Below, one piece after another: positions 1 to 6,777 of a DNA stretch of 10,316 nt; positions within the stretch are counted from its first letter, which is position 1, and each line of letters begins with the position of its first letter. Made by a program: the position numbers and the translations under genes. The notes under the pieces are model-generated. The model was given only the letters and a program-made list of their open reading frames with translations, was not told where the DNA came from and did not search any database. This stretch comes from Nitriliruptorales bacterium (GTDB lineage: Bacteria > Actinomycetota > Nitriliruptoria > Euzebyales > Egibacteraceae): assembly GCA_007119305.1 (NCBI GenBank), contig SKPY01000483.1, positions 1 through 10,316 on the forward strand. Direction: 5' to 3'.

Positions 1-854
1 ACGAGGACGCCGAGGAGGCCACCGGCACGCTGGAGGCCGAGTCGGTGGTGCTCGCCCGCTCGACGGACTTCGCCGACGCGCTGGCCGGCACGCCGCTGGC
101 CGTCGAGGTCGGCGCGCCGATGCTGCTGACCCCGTCGGCGGGGTTGGACGCGCGTGTCCTCGCCGAGATCGAGCGCATCCTGGAACCGGGCGGCACGGTG
201 CACCTGCTGGGTGGCACCGCGGCGCTGTCGGCGGCAGTCGCCGACGCGGTCGTGGAGGCCGGGTTCGAGGCCAACCGCATCTACGGCGAGACGCGCTTCG
301 AGACCGCGGTGGAGATCGCCGAGGTGCTCGCGCGCGACGCGGTGATGATCACCACCGGCGTGATCTTCCCCGACGCGCTGGCGGCCGGCGCCGCCGCGGC
401 GGCGCACCAGGGCGCCGTGCTCCTGACCACCAGCGACCGGCCGCACCCCGCGGTCGACGCCTACCTGGCTGCGGCCGAGCCCGACGCGCAGTACGCCGTC
501 GGCGGCCCGGCGGCGCGCGCCTACCCCGACCTCGAGGCGGTCTACGGACCGACCCGCGAGGACACCGCGGTGGAGGTCGCCGAGGCGTTCTTCGACGCAC
601 CGCTGGCGATCGGGATGGCCCGCCGTGACGCGTTCCCTGACGCGCTGGCCGGCGGCGCGCACATCGGCCGCATCGGCGGCCCGCTGCTGCTGACGCTGAC
701 CGGCCGTCTGCACGAGGCGCCGGAAGCCTACGTGTGCGGCCACGCCGACAGCATCGACAGCGCCTTCGTCTACGGCGGCACCGCCGCCGTGGCCGAGGCG
801 ACCTTGGACACCCTCGCCGAGCGCATCGCCGGCGAGGGGTGCCCCGCGGAGTAA
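1..854 (+). CDS. Cell wall-binding repeat 2 (CWB2) family protein, C-terminal part (5' end outside window)
   Basis: The reading frame is open from the left edge (first whole codon at nt 3) to TAA at 852-854, giving 283 visible residues. It contains repeated CWB2 units (Pfam family 04122). The hallmark DALA motif occurs at visible residues 25-28 (FADALAGT), 124-127 (FPDALAAG) and 213-216 (FPDALAGG), each followed by a hydrophobic strand ending in LLT. Each unit closes with a V-x-GG-x-AA-type strand (LLGGTAAL, AVGGPAAR, VYGGTAAV), and R-x-x-TA-x-x-(I/V)A segments begin the second and third units. In characterised clostridial proteins three such repeats anchor S-layer-associated proteins to the wall by binding an anionic polymer. 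By analogy this is the anchor of a secreted surface protein; any signal peptide and catalytic domain lie upstream and cannot be seen. The family is certain, the substrate or partner unknown. A strong hairpin follows the stop. Confidence 0.93.
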   Translation, partial: EDAEEATGTLEAESVVLARSTDFADALAGTPLAVEVGAPMLLTPSAGLDARVLAEIERILEPGGTVHLLGGTAALSAAVADAVVEAGFEANRIYGETRFETAVEIAEVLARDAVMITTGVIFPDALAAGAAAAAHQGAVLLTTSDRPHPAVDAYLAAAEPDAQYAVGGPAARAYPDLEAVYGPTREDTAVEVAEAFFDAPLAIGMARRDAFPDALAGGAHIGRIGGPLLLTLTGRLHEAPEAYVCGHADSIDSAFVYGGTAAVAEATLDTLAERIAGEGCPAE

Positions 855-872
855 CCCACCCTGCGGTGCCCG

Positions 873-904
873 CTGCGGCCCCCGCCAACCGGCGGGGGCC
901 GCAG
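873..904 (+). terminator. Strong GC hairpin terminator after the CWB2 gene
   Basis: A perfect 14-bp stem (CTGCGGCCCCCGCC, 873-886) closes on its complement (891-904) around a 4-nt AACC loop, starting 18 nt after the CWB2 stop. There is no T-tract, which is common for GC-rich actinobacteria. Being symmetric, it may also serve the convergent minus-strand amidohydrolase gene that ends at 1044. The remaining 905-1043 holds no gene I can support; only a weak 5-bp stem (CCGGG/CCCGG, 1011-1023) is seen. Confidence 0.8.
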
Positions 905-1043
905 TCGTCAGGGGCACAGCGCGCGGCTGCAATGTGCACCACGCGAGACCCGCAGTGGTCGCAGTGTCCTGCACGGTCCACGGGGCGTGACGGCGCGATC
1001 GGGAAGGTCACCGGGACACCCGGGCCGGCGCTCGACCGCCGCC

Positions 1044-2672
1044 TCAGACGACCGGGCGGCCGGCGACCCACGTCTGCACCACCCGCGTGGCGGGGGCGAA
1101 CGGATCGCCGTCGCAGACCGCGAGGTCGGCTGGCGCACCGGGCACGATCGTCGCCTGCTCGGCCGGGATCCCCAGCGCCTCGGCACCCCCGGCGGTCAGG
1201 GCGCGCACGGCCTCGCTGCCGGACAGGGCCTGCGCGGGCTGCAGGTGCGTGCCGTCGCCGACGGAGCGGTCGACCGCCCGGCGCAGGTTGTGCAGCGGAT
1301 CCAGCGGGCCGCACGGGTGATCCGAGCTGATCGCCACGGGCGCTCCCGCGTCCACGAGGTCGCGCAGCCCGAGCACGGCCAGGGCGCCCTGCACACCGGA
1401 TGCGCGCACCTGCTCCGCGTAGTGGGGGATGAAGCCCGGCTGCACCGAGGCGACCGCACCGGAGGTGGCCAGCGCGTCGCGCTCCCGCGGGCGCAGGAAC
1501 ATCGCGTGCTCGATGCTGGTGGTCCCGGCCGGCGCGCCCGCCCAGCGGAGCAGCCTGGCCGCCTGGGCCACCGCCTCGTTGCCCAGCGCGTGGATGCGGA
1601 TCCGCACGCCCGCGGCGACCCACGAGGCGACCAGCGGCTGGAGATCGGCGTCGGTGTGGCGCAGGTACGGAAGCACCACGCCCGAGCGGGACACCCGCAG
1701 CTTGCGTCCCAACGCGGTGCGGATCGGGCCGAACGAGCGCTCGCGCTGGGCTGCTGCAACCGTCGCACCGAGCATCCTCGGCAGCGCGCCGAGGGGCAGC
1801 GACACCGCGCAGCGCTGCGCGCCGTCGAGGAACAGCTTGACCTGCCGGCCCGTCTCCCCGTACGGGCCGCTCGGCAGGGCCCGCGCCGGCGGCGGGGGCT
1901 CCAGCAGGCCCGCAGTGCCCGTGATCGACCACGACAGCCGCAGGGGGGTCCGGGCCGCGGCCGCCTCCATCTGCGCGTGGACATGCACCGGGACGCCCGC
2001 GTCGTGGACGCGGGTCAGGCCGAGCCGCAGGTGCCTGGCCGCCTCGGCGACGAGCAGATCCTCCACGCCGGCCGTCCCGCGCTGGGCGGTGAGATCCCGG
2101 GCGAGGGTGAACACCGCGCGACCGAACGCGCCCTCCCACACGGTGCCGGTCGGTCTGCCCCTGCGATCACGCTCGACGTCGGGCAGGCGCACGAAGTCCG
2201 GGGCGGCGCGGGCCACGGCCACCATGCCCGACGCGGACAGCGCGCCGGTGTGCAACGACACGTGCGCGAGCAGGATCTTGCGGCCCGGGGCTGCCGCCTC
2301 GAGCTCGTCGCAGCGCGGTGGCCGCGGGTCCCGCCAGCCGGTGTGGTCGAAGCCGGCACCGAGCAGCCAGGCTCCCGCTGGAGCTGCGGCGGCCGTCGCA
2401 CGGACCGCCTCGAGGGCCTCTTCCCGCGAGCGCCAGGCCGAGCCGTCCAGCGCCTCGGGGAGCCAGCAGCCGACCGACAGGTGCGAGTGGCAGTCGGTCA
2501 GGCCCGGCAGGACGTGGTGCCCGGGCAGCGCGATCCGCTCGTCCGCATCCGGCGCGGGGACTGCGGCGCTGCCCGTGGCCGCGATGCGGTCGTGCTCGAC
2601 GAGAATCCAGCCGGCTCTGGGGGCCGGACGCACGCCCGTCCAAGCGGTGGTGTCGGTGAGCAGGGTGCGCAT
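1044..2672 (-). CDS. Amidohydrolase family protein, YtcJ-like (Amidohydro_3)
   Basis: This 542-residue metal-dependent hydrolase has the usual length of the YtcJ/Amidohydro_3 branch of the amidohydrolase superfamily. The metal-site signature is complete: HxH at H62-S-H64 (DCHSHLS), E180 in GTVWEGA, K279 in VKLFLDG, H361 in IRIHALGNEA, H389 in SIEHAMF and D451 in ISSDHP. The N-terminal strand region and the C-terminal PGAPADLAVCDGDPF form the small beta-sandwich typical of the superfamily. No signal peptide is visible, so it is probably cytoplasmic. Members hydrolyse C-N bonds in varied cyclic or N-substituted amides; the substrate cannot be read from sequence. ATG at 2672 is chosen because a Shine-Dalgarno lies 8 nt upstream and because residues before it (the frame stays open to 2849) are low-complexity and overlap the SGNH gene. 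It is the second gene of a likely operon, 22 nt after the SGNH stop. Confidence 0.93.
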   Translation of the reverse strand: MRTLLTDTTAWTGVRPAPRAGWILVEHDRIAATGSAAVPAPDADERIALPGHHVLPGLTDCHSHLSVGCWLPEALDGSAWRSREEALEAVRATAAAAPAGAWLLGAGFDHTGWRDPRPPRCDELEAAAPGRKILLAHVSLHTGALSASGMVAVARAAPDFVRLPDVERDRRGRPTGTVWEGAFGRAVFTLARDLTAQRGTAGVEDLLVAEAARHLRLGLTRVHDAGVPVHVHAQMEAAAARTPLRLSWSITGTAGLLEPPPPARALPSGPYGETGRQVKLFLDGAQRCAVSLPLGALPRMLGATVAAAQRERSFGPIRTALGRKLRVSRSGVVLPYLRHTDADLQPLVASWVAAGVRIRIHALGNEAVAQAARLLRWAGAPAGTTSIEHAMFLRPRERDALATSGAVASVQPGFIPHYAEQVRASGVQGALAVLGLRDLVDAGAPVAISSDHPCGPLDPLHNLRRAVDRSVGDGTHLQPAQALSGSEAVRALTAGGAEALGIPAEQATIVPGAPADLAVCDGDPFAPATRVVQTWVAGRPVV

Positions 2673-2680
2673 GCGCTGTT

Positions 2681-2686
2681 CTCCTC
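2681..2686 (-). promoter_or_regulatory. Ribosome binding site fixing the amidohydrolase start
   Basis: GAGGAG on the minus strand lies 8 nt before ATG 2672, inside the 22-nt gap after the SGNH stop. It favours this start over upstream in-frame starts and supports translation from a shared mRNA. Confidence 0.7.
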
Positions 2687-2694
2687 GCTGGCGC

Positions 2695-3477
2695 TCAGGC
2701 GCGTCGCCCGGCGTCCTCGCGCACCGGCTCGAGGCCGGGACGCTTCGGCGTGATCCCGTCACCCGCCGATCGGCCGCGAGCCTTGTCCGCGAGCCAGGGG
2801 AGCAGGTAGCGGCGGCTCCAGACCAGCTCCGCGGCGACGGTCTCGCCACGCCGGCGGGGCGGAGCAGGCTCGAGCGGCTGCTGCCACGTGCCGTTGCTGC
2901 CGGGTAGGCCGAGCCGGTGTGCGAGGGCGGCTGCGACGCGGGCGTGACCGGCTGCGTTGGCGTGCAACCGGTCGGGGCTCCGCAACCGCGGATCGGAGGC
3001 GACCGGATGGCTGTCGAGATCGACGCACAGGACGCCGTAGCGCTGGGCTGCCGCGCGGGTCCCCGCGTTCAGGGCGTGCAGCCGGCGCCGCAGCACGCGG
3101 GCCAGCGGCAGCACCGGTGCGGGGTCGGGCATCGTGAACGTCACCACGGTGGCTCCCGTGGCCCGTAGCGCTGCGAAGATCGCCGCGAGGTCGTTGCGCA
3201 CCGCCCGCAGGTCCGCGCGGGGGCGCAGCACATCGTTGAGGCCGGCCACGGCGGCGACGAGGTCGGGCTCGAGGGCGAGCGCCGCGGGCAGCTGCTCGCG
3301 GCGGACCTCGCCTGCGCGCTTGCCGCGCACGGCGAGGTTGGCGTAGGAGAGCTGGTCCTGGACCGCGGTCAGGTGCCCGGCGAGGCGGTCCGCCCAGCCC
3401 CGGTAGCCGCCGTCGCTGGCCGGATCGTCGAGACCCTCGACCGTGCTGTCACCGAGCGCGACGTAGCGGGACCACAT
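2695..3477 (-). CDS. SGNH/GDSL-type hydrolase (esterase/lipase fold)
   Basis: The product has 260 residues when started at ATG 3477. All four SGNH blocks are present: GDST with nucleophile Ser11 near the N-terminus, the oxyanion glycine in AVRG (G52), GLND with N81, and DRLH with the catalytic pair D169 and H172. No signal peptide is seen, so a cytoplasmic esterase or acyl-hydrolase is likely; the substrate is unknown. Beyond the catalytic domain (about 190 residues) lies a basic 70-residue tail with W-rich and PWL...GRSAGDG...PKRP segments, a tail I recall from many actinobacterial SGNH proteins. The frame extends to an ATG at 3567, with another ATG at 3495, but the earlier residues do not resemble the family, where the GDS block lies close to the start. 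No clear Shine-Dalgarno precedes 3477, so the mRNA may be leaderless. It is the first gene of the operon with the YtcJ-like amidohydrolase and is divergent from the cold shock gene. Confidence 0.9.
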   Translation of the reverse strand: MWSRYVALGDSTVEGLDDPASDGGYRGWADRLAGHLTAVQDQLSYANLAVRGKRAGEVRREQLPAALALEPDLVAAVAGLNDVLRPRADLRAVRNDLAAIFAALRATGATVVTFTMPDPAPVLPLARVLRRRLHALNAGTRAAAQRYGVLCVDLDSHPVASDPRLRSPDRLHANAAGHARVAAALAHRLGLPGSNGTWQQPLEPAPPRRRGETVAAELVWSRRYLLPWLADKARGRSAGDGITPKRPGLEPVREDAGRRA

Positions 3478-3572
3478 GGGCCCAGGTTGCCCCATCGATG
3501 CGGCTCGGCGCGATTCCACCCCCCCGGAGAGCGCGCGGAGCGGCCTGGGGAAACCCAGGGACCACACGCGGC

Positions 3573-3612
3573 GCCTACCTGGTAGGCTTGAGGTGAGGGC
3601 ACGAAGTTCGTG
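3573..3612 (+). promoter_or_regulatory. Candidate promoter/operator region upstream of the cold shock gene
   Basis: Two short perfect palindromes lie in the 212-nt divergent spacer: GCCTACC-T-GGTAGGC (3573-3587, 7-bp arms) and CACGAA-G-TTCGTG (3600-3612, 6-bp arms). TAGGCT at 3583-3588 overlaps the first and fits an actinobacterial -10 box (TANNNT), which would give a leader of roughly 95 nt before the cold shock start, as usual for csp genes. No good -35 box is visible. Upstream at 3544-3559 is a 6-bp stem with a GAAA tetraloop (CCTGGG/CCCAGG). This is pattern evidence only. Confidence 0.35.
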
Positions 3613-3689
3613 AATGCTGCAGTGGTACCAACGCTAGTGCAGTCCCTTCGGATCTGCGGATCCAGCAAGACAAGAAACGAGGACAGCAC

Positions 3690-3890
3690 ATGGCTGTTGG
3701 CACCGTGAAGTGGTTCTCTGACGACAAGGGCTACGGCTTCATCGAGCGCGAGGACGGGGACGACGTGTTCGTCCACTTCTCGGGCATCCAGGGGTCGGGC
3801 TTCAAGACCCTCGCCGAAGGCGCGAAGGTCGAGTTCGACATCACCCAGGGCCCCAAGGGCGACCAGGCGACGAACGTCCAGATCATCTGA
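3690..3890 (+). CDS. Cold shock protein, CspA family
   Basis: This complete 66-residue single cold shock domain matches the usual length of bacterial Csp proteins. The RNA-binding motifs are intact: RNP1 as K13-GYGFI and RNP2 as V26-FVHF, with the stacking aromatic W8 in VKWF. Such proteins bind single-stranded RNA and DNA in the cytoplasm and melt mRNA secondary structure, aiding translation in the cold or during general growth. ATG 3690 has a GAGGA site at 3679-3683, 6 nt upstream. The gene stands alone: a roughly 95-nt, comparatively AT-richer leader precedes it and a strong terminator follows within 20 nt, so it is a monocistronic unit. Csp genes are often controlled through their 5' leader, and this one contains several short inverted repeats, but a thermosensor is only inferred. 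Which Csp paralogue it is cannot be decided from the window. Confidence 0.97.
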   Translation: MAVGTVKWFSDDKGYGFIEREDGDDVFVHFSGIQGSGFKTLAEGAKVEFDITQGPKGDQATNVQII

Positions 3891-3908
3891 GCCCACCCAC
3901 GATCACAG

Positions 3909-3939
3909 ACGACGCCCCGGCCAGCGGCCGGGGCGTCGT
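3909..3939 (+). terminator. Hairpin terminator of the cold shock gene
   Basis: A perfect 14-bp stem (ACGACGCCCCGGCC, 3909-3922, with its complement 3926-3939) closes on a 3-nt AGC loop, 18 nt after the csp stop codon. There is no long T-run. It separates csp from the protease gene downstream. Confidence 0.85.
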
Positions 3940-4026
3940 GCGTTCGGCCTCGCGCGCACGCCCGCCCTGCCCGCTCGCAGGGTGAGCGCTCCGGTCGGGG
4001 CGGCGACGCGCCCCGAGGATGCCGCG

Positions 4027-4032
4027 TAGACT
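4027..4032 (+). promoter_or_regulatory. Possible -10 box for the HtpX-like gene
   Basis: TAGACT in GTAGACTCGG fits TANNNT and lies about 80 nt before the TTG start, downstream of the csp terminator, where a new promoter is expected. No matching -35 box is seen. The rest of 3941-4113 shows only a weak CCCTGC/GCAGGG stem (3965-3982). Confidence 0.25.
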
Positions 4033-4113
4033 CGGCCAGGCCCAGGTCGCGGGCGCTGGCCGGCACCGCGGGCGGACCGGGACGGGACGAGGATCGACGC
4101 CGAAGGGCGAGGC

Positions 4114-5046
4114 TTGCTCTACGACCAGATCGACCGCAACAGGCGTGCCACCGTGCTGCTCTTCTTGGGCTTCGGCGTCGTCGTCTTCGCGATCGCCTGG
4201 GCGCTGGACCTGATCTTCACCGGCAGGGGGGATCCTCTCACCGCGGGTGTGCTCGGTGGGGTGATCGCCGCCGCCGCGGTCGCGTTCGCGTGGTTCGCCG
4301 CAGACAACGTCGTGCTGTCGGCGCTGCGCGCGCGGGAACCGAACCCCGACCACCCCCGCGAGAGCCAGCTGCCCGGCATCGTCGAGTCCGTCGCCCTCGC
4401 CGCGGACATCCCCGTGCCGGAGGTGTACGTCATCGACGACCCCTCACCCAACGCGCTGGCAACCGGGCGCACCCCAGACAAGGGCGTCGTGGCGTTCACG
4501 ACAGGGCTGCTCGAGAAGATGTCCCGCCCGCAGGTGGAGGCCGTCGCGGCGCACGAGGTCAGCCACATCGCCAACCGCGACTCGATGGTGGGGGTGGTCG
4601 CGGCGGTCCTCGTTGGGGTTGTGCTCATCGTGGCGCGGTTCGCGCTGCGGCTGCTCTTCTACGGGGGTGCCCGGCGCCGCGGCGGGGGCCGCCAGTCCGG
4701 TGGGCCGGGGCCGCTGATCCTCGTCGGGCTCGTGATCCTCATCCTCGCGCCGCTGTTCGCGATGCTGCTGCGCTTCGCGGTCTCCCGGCGCCGGGAGAGC
4801 CTCGCCGACGCGAACGCGGTGCGCCTCACCCGCAACCCCGACGCGATGATCGGCGCGCTCGAGGTGCTCGCGGGCGACCACTCGAGCGTCGACTTCAACC
4901 ACGGGTTCGCCGCGCACCTGTGGATCGAGGAGCCCGAGGATCCGCAGGGGCCGGGCCCAGTCGACAAGCTGTTCGCCACCCACCCGCCGATCCCAGAGCG
5001 CATCGAGGCGCTGCGCGCCATCGCGGGGGACTCGCGCTACCGCTGA
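4114..5046 (+). CDS. htpX: M48 family zinc metalloprotease, HtpX-like
   Basis: The 310-residue membrane protease shows the HtpX plan. Two N-terminal transmembrane segments (about residues 13-36 and 43-64) are followed by a cytoplasmic metalloprotease domain with the zinc motif HEVSH (H147, E148, H151) and the third ligand E228 in RRESLADANAV, where D232 completes the ExxxD motif. Two further membrane segments (about 158-182 and 200-222) flank a glycine/arginine-rich loop. The C-terminal THPPIPERIEAL is the conserved M48 ending. HtpX degrades damaged or misassembled membrane proteins under envelope stress, in parallel with FtsH. The start is taken as TTG 4114, with a weak AGGG site 6 nt before it and an N-terminus LYDQIDRNRR that matches the family; no upstream ATG fits better. 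The next gene follows after 76 nt on the same strand, so co-transcription is possible. Whether it is the main HtpX or a paralogue is unknown. Confidence 0.93.
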   Translation: MLYDQIDRNRRATVLLFLGFGVVVFAIAWALDLIFTGRGDPLTAGVLGGVIAAAAVAFAWFAADNVVLSALRAREPNPDHPRESQLPGIVESVALAADIPVPEVYVIDDPSPNALATGRTPDKGVVAFTTGLLEKMSRPQVEAVAAHEVSHIANRDSMVGVVAAVLVGVVLIVARFALRLLFYGGARRRGGGRQSGGPGPLILVGLVILILAPLFAMLLRFAVSRRRESLADANAVRLTRNPDAMIGALEVLAGDHSSVDFNHGFAAHLWIEEPEDPQGPGPVDKLFATHPPIPERIEALRAIAGDSRYR

Positions 5047-5112
5047 TCGCCGCCGGCGGCGCGGGTCGACACGGCGGCGGCGGATGGGCAGGCTAGGGCC
5101 GACACCGACCCC

Positions 5113-5117
5113 AGGAG
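5113..5117 (+). promoter_or_regulatory. Ribosome binding site fixing the second amidohydrolase start
   Basis: AGGAG lies 5 nt before ATG 5123. It selects this start over an upstream in-frame ATG at 5084, which adds 13 unremarkable residues and has no such site. A 14-bp GC palindrome (5048-5061) just after the preceding stop may be a weak attenuator. Confidence 0.7.
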
Positions 5118-5122
5118 CGACG

Positions 5123-6331
5123 ATGACGAAGACCCTGCTGCGCGGAGCCACGCTCATCGACGGCACGGGCGCCGCACCCGCGCAGGCTGACATCGTGATC
5201 GCCGACGGGCGGATCGTGGACGTCGGGGTCGGGCTCGACGGCGACGAAGCCGTCGACCTCGACGGCCACTGGGTGCTGCCGGGGCTGATCGACTGCCACG
5301 TCCACGTGGTGTTCTCCACCATCAACCTGCTCGAACGGGCGCAGACGCCGTTCTCGCTGCAGTTCTTCCAGGCGGGGCGCAACCTCGAGGCCACGCTGCA
5401 GGCAGGGATCACGAGCGTCCGCGATGCGGGCGGCGCGGATCTGGGGGTGAAGACCGCGGTCGAGCAAGGCTTCGTCCGGGGGCCGCGGATGACCCTGTCG
5501 ATCACCGTGCTGTCGCAGACCGGCGGGCACGGCGACGGCTGGTTCCCGTGCGGCGTCGATCTGCCGCTGCTCGCCGAGCATCCGGGCCGGCCCCACAACG
5601 TCTGCGACGGCCCCGACGAGGTGCGCAAGAAGGTCCGTGAGGTCGTTCGTGCCGGTGCGGACGTCATCAAGATCTGCACGACCGGGGGTGTGCTGTCGCA
5701 GCGCGACGAGCCGCAGGCGAGCCAGTTCAGCCCCGAGGAGATCGAGGTGTTCGTGGCCGAGGCCCGCGCCCACCGCATCGGCGTGATGGCCCACGCGCAG
5801 GGCAGCGAGGGCATCAAGAACGCCGTGCGGGCCGGCGTCGCGTCGATCGAGCACGGCATCTACCTCGACGACGAGGCCATCGGGATGATGCTCGAGGCCG
5901 GCACGTTCCTCGTTCCGACCCTCGTCGCGGCCGTCGGGGTGCTCGACGCGCCCGAGGGCGTCAGCGAGGCCAGCCTGCGCAAGGCGCGGGAGGTCGTGGA
6001 GGTCCATCGCGAATCGATCGCCCGCGCGGCGGAGGCGGGGGTGCGCATCGCCATGGGCACGGACTCCGGGGTCGTGCCGCACGGGCGCAACGCGAACGAG
6101 CTGGTCCAGATGGTCGGCGTCGGCATGCCGCCGACGGCCGCGATCGCAGCCGCGACACGCGTCGCGGCCGAGAACCTCGGTGTGGCGGACCACCGCGGCA
6201 CGATCGAGCCCGGCAAGGACGCGGACCTCGTGGCCGTGACCGGCGACCCGCTCGCCGACATCGGCGTGCTCGCCGACGCCGACCACATCGCGGGTGTCTG
6301 GCGCGAGGGGGTCCGCGTCCGCGGCACGTGA
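5123..6331 (+). CDS. Amidohydrolase, imidazolonepropionase-like / Xaa-Pro dipeptidase-type
   Basis: The 402-residue product belongs to the binuclear-metal amidohydrolases in the HutI-like/prolidase-like branch, distinct from the YtcJ-type enzyme at 1044-2672. Metal-site residues are all visible: H59 and H61 (DCHVHV), K183 in DVIKICTTGG (the lysine expected to be carboxylated and to bridge the metals), H224 in VMAHAQG, H244 in SIEHGIY and D314 in MGTDSG. The small beta domain is formed by residues 1-50 and the C-terminal GTIEPGKDADLVAVTGDPL. Characterised relatives with this K-bridged site (the Cc2672/Sgx9260 group) are dipeptidases cleaving Xaa-Arg/Lys/Pro-type dipeptides, so peptide catabolism is a reasonable guess. 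No signal peptide is seen, implying a cytoplasmic enzyme. The start is set by the nearby AGGAG. The yjbQ-like gene begins 28 nt downstream on the same strand and probably shares the transcript. Confidence 0.92.
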   Translation: MTKTLLRGATLIDGTGAAPAQADIVIADGRIVDVGVGLDGDEAVDLDGHWVLPGLIDCHVHVVFSTINLLERAQTPFSLQFFQAGRNLEATLQAGITSVRDAGGADLGVKTAVEQGFVRGPRMTLSITVLSQTGGHGDGWFPCGVDLPLLAEHPGRPHNVCDGPDEVRKKVREVVRAGADVIKICTTGGVLSQRDEPQASQFSPEEIEVFVAEARAHRIGVMAHAQGSEGIKNAVRAGVASIEHGIYLDDEAIGMMLEAGTFLVPTLVAAVGVLDAPEGVSEASLRKAREVVEVHRESIARAAEAGVRIAMGTDSGVVPHGRNANELVQMVGVGMPPTAAIAAATRVAAENLGVADHRGTIEPGKDADLVAVTGDPLADIGVLADADHIAGVWREGVRVRGT

Positions 6332-6347
6332 TCTCGACCGCGGCCGT

Positions 6348-6354
6348 GAGGAGG
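6348..6354 (+). promoter_or_regulatory. Strong ribosome binding site of the broken yjbQ gene
   Basis: GAGGAGG lies 5 nt before ATG 6360. The translation signal remains excellent although the reading frame is interrupted, suggesting the lesion is recent or is an artefact. Confidence 0.75.
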
Positions 6355-6359
6355 CAACC

Positions 6360-6764
6360 ATGCAGACCACGACCTTCGGCTACCGGGTGCCCAGCAAGTT
6401 CTCGATGGTGGACCTCACCGCCGACATCGCGGGCTGGCTGCGCGACAAGGGCGACGGCCTGTGCCACGTCTTCGTGCCTCATGCCACGGCCGGCCTCGCG
6501 CTGCTCGAGCTGGGTGCCGGCACCGAGCGTGACGCCGAGACCGCGCTGGCGTAGCTGCTGCCGCGCGACGATCGGTGGGTGCACCGGCACGGCAGCCCGG
6601 GGCACGGCGCGGACCACGTCCTGCCGCTCATCGTGAGCTCCTCGCTGGCGCTGCCCGTCCTCGCCGGCGAGCTGGCGCTTGGCACGTGGCAGTCGGTCGT
6701 GCTGGTGGACACCAACGTCGACAACCCGCGGCGCACTGTGCGGGTGTCGTTCCTGCGCGGCTGA
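6360..6764 (+). pseudogene. YjbQ/UPF0047 family gene interrupted by an in-frame amber codon
   Basis: ATG 6360 opens a 64-codon frame ending in TAG at 6552-6554. Translation in the same frame beyond the stop resumes the same protein without a gap and ends in TGA at 6762-6764, for 134 codons in all. The two halves fit one UPF0047 domain: PHATAGLALLE (H41, E50) before the stop; VHRH (H75), GADH (H86) and the family signature LGTWQ (about 107-111) after it. The family norm at the break is (D/E)-x-LLP, so the TAG most simply replaces GAG (Glu) by one G-to-T change. YjbQ proteins have been linked to a secondary thiamine phosphate synthase activity; the true role in this lineage is unknown. Most conserved residues lie after the stop, so a truncated product should be inactive. 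Sequencing error or amber read-through are the alternatives. The gene sits 28 nt after the amidohydrolase, likely in one operon. Confidence 0.88.
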
Positions 6765-6777
6765 GCCGGCAGCGTCC

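Noticed and set aside
349..2139. Very long minus-strand open frame antisense to the CWB2 gene and through the amidohydrolase, including a CDHC-type cysteine pair near 940-960
   Set aside because: The composition is Arg/Pro/Gly/Ala low-complexity typical of antisense or shifted frames in GC-rich DNA, it crosses a strong terminator, and it overlaps two well-supported genes. The cysteine pair lacks a second half to make a zinc ribbon.
987..2907. Long plus-strand frames opposite the YtcJ-like amidohydrolase
   Set aside because: They mirror the codon pattern of the real minus-strand gene and show no recognisable domain.
5093..6370. Long minus-strand frame opposite the second amidohydrolase
   Set aside because: The His/Asp/Arg-rich composition is the shadow of the real plus-strand gene; no family features.
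6552..6554. TAG in yjbQ as a pyrrolysine codon
   Set aside because: No pylT or pylS is visible, pyrrolysine use is not expected in this type of organism, and a simple GAG-to-TAG change explains the codon.
6579..6764. Separate 61-codon gene starting at GTG 6579
   Set aside because: It is the in-frame continuation of the YjbQ domain after the amber codon, and there is no ribosome site before the GTG.
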